The position numbers and the translations under genes were made by a program. A stretch of DNA of 64,000 nt, taken from Candidatus Edwardsbacteria bacterium. GTDB taxonomy: Bacteria > Edwardsbacteria > AC1 > EtOH8. The stretch lies in the NCBI GenBank assembly GCA_031082425.1, contig JAVHLB010000004.1, positions 1-64,000 on the forward strand. The letters run 5' to 3'. Shown piece by piece: positions 17,255 through 24,449 of the stretch. Position 1 is the stretch's first letter. Each line of letters starts with the position of its first letter. The notes beneath the pieces are model-generated. The model made no database searches and was not told the origin of the DNA. It saw only the letters and a list, made by a program, of their open reading frames with translations.

Positions 17255-17480
17255 GTGAATATTAGACACCGCCAATGGTAGCTGGGTAGCAGGCGATTGT
17301 TGTACAAAGTTTAAAAATAAAAATCTTAGTGGCTTTGTAGCTAAAAAATAACCTGGATTGTTTCGTTTGCCAGCAAAGTCAGCCTGCTCGCAATGGCCGA
17401 AAATCCAAGCTCCGTAAAATCTGGGTGGATCATTGTCCTATTATCCTACAGATCTCCTGGGCTGGCCAGAAAAGACCAAC
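17255..17480. other. Gene-free stretch between the tdk promoter and the next terminator
   Basis: AT-rich sequence with no convincing open frame, tRNA or perfect repeat that I can support. Confidence 0.5.
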
Positions 17481-17513
17481 AAAAAAAGCCCTGCGCAGTT
17501 AAAACGCAGAGCT
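17481..17513 (-). terminator. Terminator of the nitronate monooxygenase-like gene
   Basis: Leftward AGCTCTGCG stem, 9-nt loop, CGCAGGGCT, then seven T, about 50 bp after the stop. Confidence 0.8.
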
Positions 17514-17564
17514 TGTGACGTGGACCCAAATAAGTCCTTTGCCGGCTTATGAACCAGGGCCTGT

Positions 17565-18647
17565 TCAGTTCTGGCAGGCCTGGCGGTATTCCTCCACTAG
17601 AGTATCCATCAAGTCCTTGACCGACATGATCTCCGTGGCCCGGTAGGCGTTGGCGCCGGCAAAGGCGAACCCTTCATCCAACAGGCCCTTCTGGGCGTTT
17701 ATCAGGGCCAGGGCGATGCAATACGGGGTGTTCTTGAAGTCGCAGGTTATTATGCAATGATGCGGACAGGTGAAAGGCTTTCTCTCCCCCCGGCTGACAT
17801 CATCGAGAAATTTGTTGCGGATGGCCCGGCCCGGCATTCCCACCGGACTTTTGATTATGGTCACATCGTTCTGGCTCGAATCGATATAGGCCTGCTTGAA
17901 TTTTATGGACGCGTCGCACTCGGTCGTGGTGACGAAACGGGTGCCCAACTGGACACCGGCAGCTCCCATCAACAGGAATTTACAGATATCCTGGCCGGTA
18001 TATATCCCGCCGGCGGCGATCACCGGAATGGGCCTGCCGTATTTTTCGGCATAAGGTTTGATAGCCTCGATGACTTCGGGGACAAGGTTCTCCAGGATAT
18101 AACGGGGATCGTCCAGATGCTCTTCCTTGAACCCCAAATGCCCCCCCGCTTTGGGGCCCTCCACCACTATGGCATCGGGAGGGTAGTTGTATTTGTCGGA
18201 CCATTTTTTGGCTATGATGGCCGCCGCCCGGCCGGAGGAGACGATCGGCACCAGTTTGGTTTTGGAACCCTGCTTTAAGAACTCCGGCAGGTTGAATGGC
18301 AGGCCGGCCCCGGAGAAGATGATATCTATCTCCTCCTCTATGGCGGTCCTGACCAGATCAGCATAGTTGGAAAGCGCCACCATGATGTTCACCCCCAGAA
18401 CGCCTTTGGTAAGCCTTCTGGCTTTTTTAATTTCCTTCTTTAAGGCCCGGATGTTCGCTTCCAGGTAATTGTTGTTGAAGTCCGATTCGAACATCCCGAT
18501 GCCGGCGGTAGCAATGGTGCCCACCCCGCCCTGATCGGCCACCGCGGAAGCCAAGCCGGCCAGGGAAACACCCACCCCCATGCCGCCCTGAATTATGGGA
18601 AGTTTTATGACCAGATCGCCTATCTTTAATTCTTTCATTTCATTCAT
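17565..18647 (-). CDS. Nitronate monooxygenase / FabK-like FMN enzyme
   Basis: The 360-residue TIM-barrel flavoprotein starts with LPIIQGGMGVGVSLAGLASAVADQGGVG, the N-terminal FMN-binding signature of the 2-nitropropane dioxygenase/enoyl-ACP reductase II group, followed by GVLGVNIMVAL, a VEGPKAGGHLG flavin/active-site loop and VIAAGGIYTGQD plus GAAGVQLGTRFVTTTECDAS. Members either oxidise alkyl nitronates or act as FabK in fatty-acid synthesis. No fatty-acid genes are adjacent, so annotation stops at family level. A Cys cluster near the C-terminus (CPHHCIITC and a later Cys in NTPYC) is unusual and could bind metal. AAGGA precedes the ATG. The mRNA has a ~160-nt folded leader. Confidence 0.85.
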   Translation of the reverse strand: MNEMKELKIGDLVIKLPIIQGGMGVGVSLAGLASAVADQGGVGTIATAGIGMFESDFNNNYLEANIRALKKEIKKARRLTKGVLGVNIMVALSNYADLVRTAIEEEIDIIFSGAGLPFNLPEFLKQGSKTKLVPIVSSGRAAAIIAKKWSDKYNYPPDAIVVEGPKAGGHLGFKEEHLDDPRYILENLVPEVIEAIKPYAEKYGRPIPVIAAGGIYTGQDICKFLLMGAAGVQLGTRFVTTTECDASIKFKQAYIDSSQNDVTIIKSPVGMPGRAIRNKFLDDVSRGERKPFTCPHHCIITCDFKNTPYCIALALINAQKGLLDEGFAFAGANAYRATEIMSVKDLMDTLVEEYRQACQN

Positions 18648-18683
18648 AATTGCAAATTTTCCTTCGAAGGCTTATGTATAGCA

Positions 18684-18779
18684 GGCCGGCGCTTCTATGA
18701 ACATATCCGGCAGGCCATGGGTGATATTGCCCCACTGCCTGGTACTGCCGGAAATCACCCATTGAATTATCCGCCGGCC
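18684..18779 (-). ncRNA. Structured 5' leader with crossing perfect stems (candidate cis-regulatory RNA)
   Basis: Within the ~160-nt leader three perfect complementary pairs occur: GGCCGGCG (18684-18691) with CGCCGGCC (18772-18779); TCCGGCAG (18706-18713) with CTGCCGGA (18745-18752); and ATGGGTGAT (18717-18725) with ATCACCCAT (18754-18762). The last two cross, so they form a pseudoknot or, given the very short linkers, two mutually exclusive hairpins inside an enclosing stem. I recognise no known riboswitch class. It could instead be a DNA-binding inverted-repeat site. Confidence 0.5.
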
Positions 18780-18812
18780 CATCCAAAAGACCAGTGCGAC
18801 TATTATATGACA

Positions 18813-18841
18813 ACTATACACTTAAAAGGCAAAAAAAGCAA
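18813..18841 (-). promoter_or_regulatory. Promoter for the nitronate monooxygenase-like gene
   Basis: Leftward TTGCTT (18836-18841), 17-bp spacer, TATAGT (18813-18818), sharing the TTTAAGTGTATAGTT core with the tdk promoter. It predicts a leader of about 160 nt. Confidence 0.7.
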
Positions 18842-18999
18842 GCCCCAAATTAGCAGATAAATAACTGCTGACGATATATTTACTCAACCATATGGGGCAA
18901 AGTATTATAATAAATTCCCTTGCAATCATATTTTCAATACTTTATAATGAATTTGTCTAGGTGATCTCAATAATTTAATCTAACATAAAGGCGTGAATT

Positions 19000-20169
19000 A
19001 TGACTTTCAAATATGTGGTCCTGGGGGCCGGGAGGCAGGGCTTGGCCATCGCCTATGATCTGGCAAAATTCTGCCAGGCCAAAAGTGTCACCGTGGCCGA
19101 CTTTGACGGCAAGGTTTCCTCCGCCGGGGCCAAAAAGATCAATGCCCTGTTGACAAAAAAGATCGTCAAAGCCCAGAAAGCCGATGCCGGAAACCCGGTA
19201 TCATTGAAGAATTTATTCAAAGGAATGGACTGCGTGGTCAGCGCCGTCCCCTATCATTTCAACTACGGCGTGGCCAAGGCCGCCATAGACTCCGGCTGTA
19301 ATTTCTGCGATCTGGGCGGCAATACCGGCGTGGTATTAAAGGAACTTTCCTTGTACCAGCAGGCCAAGAAAGCCGGGGTCACAGTGGTGCCGGATACCGG
19401 CCTGATGCCCGGCATGGGCAACACCCTGGCGGTGTACGCCATCAAAAAACTGAACCAGCCCCGGGAGATCCATATCCGCTGCGGCGGCCTGCCCCAAAAT
19501 CCCAAACCGCCCTTGAATTACAAGCTGGTCTTTTCCGTGGAAGGGCTGATCAATGAGTATTTCGGCACCGCCCATATAATCAGGAAAGGAAAGGCCGCCG
19601 AGATCCCCACCTTTTCGGAATTGGAGCAGATCGATTTTCCCAAACCCGTGGGCCGATGCGAGGCCTTCGTCACCAGCGGCGGCAGTTCCACCTGTCCCTG
19701 GACCCTGGAAGGGATCGTCAAGGAATATGATTATAAAACGGTCCGTTATGCCGGCCATTATGAAAAGATCAGGACCCTGCTGGAACTGGGATTCTTTGAA
19801 CAGGAGCCGGTGGATGTCAGGGGCTGCAAAGTGATCCCTCGCCAGTTGAGCCATGTTCTGCTGACCAAAAAGATAGATTTCCCCAAGGACAAGGACCTGA
19901 TAGTGCTGAGGGTGACGGCCTTGGGCAAAAAGAACGGCCGGGAGACGGAAATAGTGTATGACCTGATAGATTACCAGGATGACAGAACCGGCTTCACTGC
20001 CATGGAGCGCACCACTGGATTTCCAGCCGCTATCGTGGCCCACCATCTGGTGCAGGGCAAGGCCCCCAAGGGAGCCGTACCCCTGGAGCTGGCCATCGAT
20101 TCTGATGCCTTTGTGGTCGATTTCAAAAAACGGGGTTTTGCGTTAAAGGAACGGATCCGGATCAGATAA
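19000..20169 (+). CDS. Saccharopine dehydrogenase-family oxidoreductase (L-lysine 6-dehydrogenase-like)
   Basis: The 389-residue protein starts with a Rossmann NAD(P) motif VVLGAGRQGLAIAYDLAK (GxGxxG), has DCVVSAVPYHFNYGVAKAAIDSG and the substrate-domain motif VVPDTGLMPGMGNTLA, and a long C-terminal catalytic/dimer domain. These match the lysine dehydrogenase/saccharopine reductase family. Lysine 6-dehydrogenase, which deaminates the epsilon amino group, is the best guess given the single-domain length (about 390 aa), but carboxynorspermidine and other saccharopine-like reductases share the fold. It is monocistronic with its own terminator. In this genome it would fit with other amino-acid catabolic genes. 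Confidence 0.75.
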   Translation: MTFKYVVLGAGRQGLAIAYDLAKFCQAKSVTVADFDGKVSSAGAKKINALLTKKIVKAQKADAGNPVSLKNLFKGMDCVVSAVPYHFNYGVAKAAIDSGCNFCDLGGNTGVVLKELSLYQQAKKAGVTVVPDTGLMPGMGNTLAVYAIKKLNQPREIHIRCGGLPQNPKPPLNYKLVFSVEGLINEYFGTAHIIRKGKAAEIPTFSELEQIDFPKPVGRCEAFVTSGGSSTCPWTLEGIVKEYDYKTVRYAGHYEKIRTLLELGFFEQEPVDVRGCKVIPRQLSHVLLTKKIDFPKDKDLIVLRVTALGKKNGRETEIVYDLIDYQDDRTGFTAMERTTGFPAAIVAHHLVQGKAPKGAVPLELAIDSDAFVVDFKKRGFALKERIRIR

Positions 20170-20186
20170 TTGTCTCCCAGACCTAC

Positions 20187-20215
20187 GGGGCAGGTAAGTA
20201 CTGCCCCCTTTTTTT
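20187..20215 (+). terminator. Rho-independent terminator
   Basis: GGGGCAG, 7-nt loop, CTGCCCC, C and seven T, shortly after the dehydrogenase stop. Confidence 0.85.
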
Positions 20216-20433
20216 GGACCGTTTGTTTTGTTGATTTATTTAAACCTTTTAATAGGCTGAATGGTCAAAATGGCCGTGATTTAAAAAACATTGCTAACTC
20301 TGTTCAGCATTTAAGGTTGGTTACAAGTATATCTGTCTTTTACCGTTCTTATTGCCTCTCCGCAAATAAGTTATAATGCCCCCTGCTCCCCTGGTCTTCC
20401 CAGGAATCTGCCGGTCAAATAATGTGGCGCTAC
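20216..20433. other. Gene-free stretch before the bat operon promoter
   Basis: No supported gene. A 68-codon open frame runs through the preceding terminator and is not credible. Confidence 0.5.
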
Positions 20434-20462
20434 TTGACACTTGGGGATCAATTTTTTATAAT
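20434..20462 (+). promoter_or_regulatory. Perfect consensus sigma70 promoter of the moxR-bat operon
   Basis: TTGACA (20434-20439), 17-bp spacer, TATAAT (20457-20462). It predicts a leader of about 58 nt ending in GGAGGGG before the moxR ATG. Confidence 0.85.
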
Positions 20463-20526
20463 ACATTGTTGTGCCGAATTTTGTTTAAAATTTAACCCTT
20501 TAATATATTTTCCGGAGGGGACTTTC

Positions 20527-21525
20527 ATGGAAAACCACAGCGACCAGATCAAGCGAATAAATGAAGAGATCGAGAAGAAGAGCATCATCATCCAAACCAT
20601 CACCGCCGAGATAAGCAAGGCCATAGTCGGGCAGAATTATCTGGTCAGCCGATTATTGGTGGGGCTTTTAGCCAACGGCCACATCCTGATCGAAGGGGTG
20701 CCTGGGCTGGCCAAGACCTATGCCGTCCGGACGGTCTCTTCCGCCATCAAAGCCAAGTTTCAGAGAATTCAGTTCACCCCGGATCTGCTGCCGGCCGATA
20801 TCATCGGCACCATGATATACAATCAGAAGACCGGCGAGTTCATCACCAGCAAGGGTCCCATCTTTGCCAACCTGATCTTGGCCGACGAGATCAACCGCAC
20901 CCCGCCCAAGGTTCAGAGCGCCCTGCTGGAGGCCATGCAGGAACGTCAGATAACCATCGGCGAGCAGACATTCAAGCTGGATGATCCGTTCCTGGTGCTG
21001 GCCACCCAGAACCCCATTGAGCAGGAGGGTACCTATCCCCTGCCGGAAGCACAGCTGGACCGCTTTTTACTGAAGATAAAGATCAATTATCCCACCAAAG
21101 AAGAGGAAAAAGAGATAGTGGAGCGCATCGCCGTGCAGGGCGAGCCGTCCATCAAGCCGGTCATCACCCCGGCCGAGATAATCAAGGCTAGGGAGCTGTG
21201 TCAGGAGATCTATATCGACCAGAAGATCAAGGATTACATCATCGATCTGATATTCGCCACTCGGGAGCCTGAGAAATACGGCCTGAGCGAGCTCAAGGGA
21301 ATGATCCGGTTCGGGGCCTCTCCCCGGGCCTCGATCAACCTGACCACCACCGCCCGGGCTTTGGCCTTTTTGAAACGCCGGGGATTCGTGATCCCGGAGG
21401 ACATCAAGGAGCTGGCCGCCGACATCCTGCGGCACCGGATCATCCTGTCCTACGAAGCCGAGGCCGAGGATGTCACCACCGACGATATCATACAGAAGAT
21501 CTTGGCTGGAGTGGAGGTCCCGTGA
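20527..21525 (+). CDS. MoxR-family AAA ATPase
   Basis: The 332-residue ATPase has the MoxR-type Walker A GVPGLAKTYAVRT, Walker B LILADEINRTPPKVQSALLEAMQE, sensor LVLATQNPIEQEGTYPLPEAQLDRF and a C-terminal lid with GASPRASINL. MoxR ATPases act as chaperones that insert metal cofactors or remodel partners with VWA domains, exactly the genes that follow. The start at 20527 has GGAGGGG six bases upstream; an upstream in-frame ATG lies before the promoter and is excluded. It is the first gene of the bat operon. Confidence 0.93.
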   Translation: MENHSDQIKRINEEIEKKSIIIQTITAEISKAIVGQNYLVSRLLVGLLANGHILIEGVPGLAKTYAVRTVSSAIKAKFQRIQFTPDLLPADIIGTMIYNQKTGEFITSKGPIFANLILADEINRTPPKVQSALLEAMQERQITIGEQTFKLDDPFLVLATQNPIEQEGTYPLPEAQLDRFLLKIKINYPTKEEEKEIVERIAVQGEPSIKPVITPAEIIKARELCQEIYIDQKIKDYIIDLIFATREPEKYGLSELKGMIRFGASPRASINLTTTARALAFLKRRGFVIPEDIKELAADILRHRIILSYEAEAEDVTTDDIIQKILAGVEVP

Positions 21526-21565
21526 TGCTGTTTCGATAATGGTTATTCGTTATCCGAAAATTGTC

Positions 21566-21632
21566 ATTCCCGAGTCATCGGGAATCCGGGGAATTTAACC
21601 CCTCTCCCACTTCTCCCCGCAATGGAGAGAGG
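21566..21632. repeat. Palindromic insert between moxR and the DUF58 gene
   Basis: Perfect palindrome ATTCCCGA-GTCA-TCGGGAAT (21566-21585), then a CCTCTC / GAGAGG inverted repeat (21601-21632). The 140-bp gap breaks an otherwise tightly packed operon and looks like a small dispersed repeat insertion. There is no T tract, so it is probably not a terminator. Confidence 0.4.
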
Positions 21633-21665
21633 TTTGTTTGCAAATATTGCCTCGAGTAAAATATT

Positions 21666-22559
21666 GTGTTATCATCAGAATTCATAAAAAAGATCCGCCA
21701 GATCGAGCTTCATACCAAGAAGATCGTCAACACCACCTTTGCCGGGGAATACAAATCCACCTTCAAGGGCACCGGCATGGAATTCGTGGACGTGCGGGAA
21801 TACCTGCCCGGAGATGATATACGCTCCATCGACTGGAAGGTCACCGCCCGGATGGGCCGTCCCTTCGTCAAAAAGTTCGTGGAGGAACGCGAACTGACGG
21901 TTATCCTGTGCCTGGACGCCTCCGGCTCGGGATATTTCGGCACCAAAATCCAATTCAAGCTGGAGCAGGCGGCCCAGGTGGCCGCCACCCTGGCCTTCTC
22001 GGCGGTCAAGAACAGCGACAAGGTCGGTCTGATGTTCTTCACCGACCGGGTGGAGAAATATATACCACCCAAGAAGGGTCGGCTGCATGTGATGCGCCTG
22101 ATACGGGACATCCTTTACTTCAAGCCGCAGAGCAAAGGCACCCAGCCATCAACTGCCCTGGAATCGCTGATGCACATTTTGAAGCACCGGGCCATCATCT
22201 TTTTAATCAGCGATTTTTCCGGCAGGGGGTTTTCACCGGAAATATTCAAGACCCCGCTGGGCATAGCCGCCCGCAAGCACGACCTGGTGGCCATCGAGAT
22301 CTCCGATCCGGCTGAAAGCCGCCTGCCCACGGCTGGATTGGTAGACTTCGAGGACCTGGAGACCGGCCAGCTGATGACCGTCAATACCTCCGATCCCTCT
22401 CTGCAGCAGGGATACCTGCAGTATAATCTGCTCGAAAGACAAAAACGGGAGCGCCTTTTCAAGTCCCTGGGCATAGACAGCATCAGCCTTACCACCGACG
22501 AGGATTTCGTCCCCAAATTGCACAAATTTTTCCAGCTTCGGTCCAGAAGGTTCCATTAA
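21666..22559 (+). CDS. DUF58 family protein
   Basis: The 297-residue protein has the DUF58 signature (EYLPGDDIRSIDWKVTARMGRPFVKKF, about 46-73) followed by a degenerate von Willebrand A-like domain with LCLDASGSGYFGTK (metal-site-like DxSGS). DUF58 proteins are standard partners of MoxR ATPases. The start is GTG, with only a weak ribosome binding site, and follows moxR by about 140 bp that contains palindromic sequence. Its role is inferred from the operon: it would help assemble the Bat membrane complex. Confidence 0.88.
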   Translation: MLSSEFIKKIRQIELHTKKIVNTTFAGEYKSTFKGTGMEFVDVREYLPGDDIRSIDWKVTARMGRPFVKKFVEERELTVILCLDASGSGYFGTKIQFKLEQAAQVAATLAFSAVKNSDKVGLMFFTDRVEKYIPPKKGRLHVMRLIRDILYFKPQSKGTQPSTALESLMHILKHRAIIFLISDFSGRGFSPEIFKTPLGIAARKHDLVAIEISDPAESRLPTAGLVDFEDLETGQLMTVNTSDPSLQQGYLQYNLLERQKRERLFKSLGIDSISLTTDEDFVPKLHKFFQLRSRRFH

Positions 22560-22572
22560 ATAACAGTGCTTT

Positions 22573-23469
22573 ATGCATCAAATATTATTAACGATCCTAT
22601 TAGCCTCCCAGCTGCAAGGGCAGTCATCTTTGGCCACCAAAGTCGTTGCCCGAAAACTATCGGTAGGCACTCCTTTTGAATTGGTGGTCGATGTCAATTA
22701 CCCCAACACCGCCAAACCTCTTGGCCCTATTGCGGATTCCACCGGTGCATTCCTGGTCATAGATCAGAAGATAAAAACTTCGAGCCACAAAGGCTTCAAC
22801 ACTAATACCTATCGGCTGAAGCTGGCCGGATTCAAGCCGGGGGAAACAATCCTGCCCCGTTTCATATTTTTGATAAGCGATAAAGACCGGATCGATACTC
22901 TATTTAGCGATACATTGAAGGTCAATATATCCAGCGTAATGCCGGCCAAGATGTCCGATATCAACGATATCAAACCCGCAGAGACATTTCCCAATTATTG
23001 GCTGTGGTTGATACCGGCGGCCATACTTCTGCTGGCCCTGCTGGGATACCTTGGCTACCGGATATATCTGAAGATAAAAAAGATTCAGGAATTGGCCCTG
23101 ACTCCCCTACCTCCTTGGGTCGAGGCCATGAATTCCCTGAACAGCCTGTCTTTTAAGGAATTACTGGACAAGGGGCATGTCCAGAGATACTATTACGCCC
23201 TTTCCGAGATAATAAAAAGATATATCGAACGGCGTTTTGAGTTCAACGCAATGGAACAGACCACCACCGAGATAATTTACGATCTCAAAGCAAACAAGAT
23301 CCCATACCGGGAGGAATTCGGAAGCTTTTTGCATAAGGCCGACCGGGTCAAATACGCCAAGCTGATCCCCACCTATCAGGAGATCGATGGAGCACTGCAG
23401 CAGGCCATAGAACTGGTGCAAAAGACCACTCCCGAAGAAATCGATGACAACAGGAAGGGGAGGGATTAG
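22573..23469 (+). CDS. Single-pass membrane protein of the Bat locus (DUF4381-like)
   Basis: The 298-residue protein has an N-terminal signal-like segment, a beta-rich external domain (about 20-120, beginning VVARKLSVGTPFELVVDV, resembling a short BatD domain), one membrane helix (about 142-165) and a cytoplasmic helical part with KELLDKGHVQRYYYALSEIIKRYIERRF. This organisation is typical of proteins placed between DUF58 and BatA, often called DUF4381. It probably helps tether the VWA proteins in the membrane; function is not established. It is two bases upstream of batA. Confidence 0.75.
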   Translation: MHQILLTILLASQLQGQSSLATKVVARKLSVGTPFELVVDVNYPNTAKPLGPIADSTGAFLVIDQKIKTSSHKGFNTNTYRLKLAGFKPGETILPRFIFLISDKDRIDTLFSDTLKVNISSVMPAKMSDINDIKPAETFPNYWLWLIPAAILLLALLGYLGYRIYLKIKKIQELALTPLPPWVEAMNSLNSLSFKELLDKGHVQRYYYALSEIIKRYIERRFEFNAMEQTTTEIIYDLKANKIPYREEFGSFLHKADRVKYAKLIPTYQEIDGALQQAIELVQKTTPEEIDDNRKGRD

Positions 23470-23471
23470 AC

Positions 23472-24449
23472 ATGCGTTTTGCTTCTCCTTTATATCTTCT
23501 GCTGCTGATTCCTCTGGTTGGCCTGATCTGGCTGGAATTAAAGAAGCGGACCGCCGCGGTAAGATTCTCCAATACCGAATTCTTCAAAAAAAATCCCGGG
23601 TACGGCAAATATATCAAGCATGCTCTCTTTGTCTTGAGTGTTGCCGCTCTGTTCCTCATGATAATCGCCCTGGCCCGGCCCCAGAAAGGCCGGGTGTACG
23701 AGGAGATCGAGGACAAGGGCATCGATATCATGCTCTGTATGGATATATCCGGGACCATGCAGGCGGAGGATTTCAGCCCCAAGAACCGCCTGTTCGTGGC
23801 CAAGGAACGGGCCAAGGAATTTGTAAATAAAAGGAAAGGCGACCGGATCGGACTGGTGCTCTTTGCCGGCCAGGCTCTGACTCAGTGTCCGCTAACCACC
23901 GATAAGAAGATACTTTCGGATCTGATAGACCGGCTTGATTTTGGATTGGTGGCCGACGGCACAGCCATCGGCATGGGCTTGGCTTCAGCCGTTGGAAGGA
24001 TTAAGGATTCGAAATCAAAAAGCCGGATAATCATCCTTTTGACCGACGGCTTGAACAACGCCGGAGAGGTCGATCCAATTACGGCCGCCAAGCTGGCCCA
24101 GACTTACGGGATAAAAATTTACAGCATCGGCGTCGGTTCCAAAGGCCCGGTGCCGTTCCCGGTCGACGACCCTGTCTTCGGCCGCCGCTATGCCCAGGTC
24201 CAGCTCGATCTGGATATGGCCGCCCTGGAGGGGATATCCCGGCTGACCGGTGGACAGTCGTTCCTGGCCAGCGATGCCGAAGCATTGAAGCTGATATATG
24301 ATGAAATAGACCGCATGGAACCCACCACCTATAAGGTTACTCGGCATACAGTATATTCCGAAAAAGCCGGCATCTTCATGTTGGCAGCCTTGATATTATT
24401 CCTGCTGAACCTGTTATTGTCGTTCACCTTTTTAAGGAGGCTGCCATGA
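23472..24449 (+). CDS. batA: BatA, VWA-domain membrane protein
   Basis: The 325-residue protein has N-terminal hydrophobic segments (1-22 and about 50-68), a von Willebrand A domain with the metal-ion site CMDISGTMQAED (D91, S93, T95; the usual DxSxS has Thr in the last position), a later TDGLNNAG and a C-terminal membrane helix. BatA belongs to the Bacteroides aerotolerance set, although the molecular role is not proven. It overlaps the next gene by 4 bp (ATGA), so translation is coupled. Confidence 0.9.
   Translation: MRFASPLYLLLLIPLVGLIWLELKKRTAAVRFSNTEFFKKNPGYGKYIKHALFVLSVAALFLMIIALARPQKGRVYEEIEDKGIDIMLCMDISGTMQAEDFSPKNRLFVAKERAKEFVNKRKGDRIGLVLFAGQALTQCPLTTDKKILSDLIDRLDFGLVADGTAIGMGLASAVGRIKDSKSKSRIIILLTDGLNNAGEVDPITAAKLAQTYGIKIYSIGVGSKGPVPFPVDDPVFGRRYAQVQLDLDMAALEGISRLTGGQSFLASDAEALKLIYDEIDRMEPTTYKVTRHTVYSEKAGIFMLAALILFLLNLLLSFTFLRRLP

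Noticed and set aside
18684..18779. Assignment of the leader to a known riboswitch (FMN class considered)
   Set aside because: The conserved FMN-class core sequences are not present; only base-pairing is seen.
20170..20376. A 68-codon open frame after the dehydrogenase gene
   Set aside because: It runs through a strong terminator hairpin and has no start signal.
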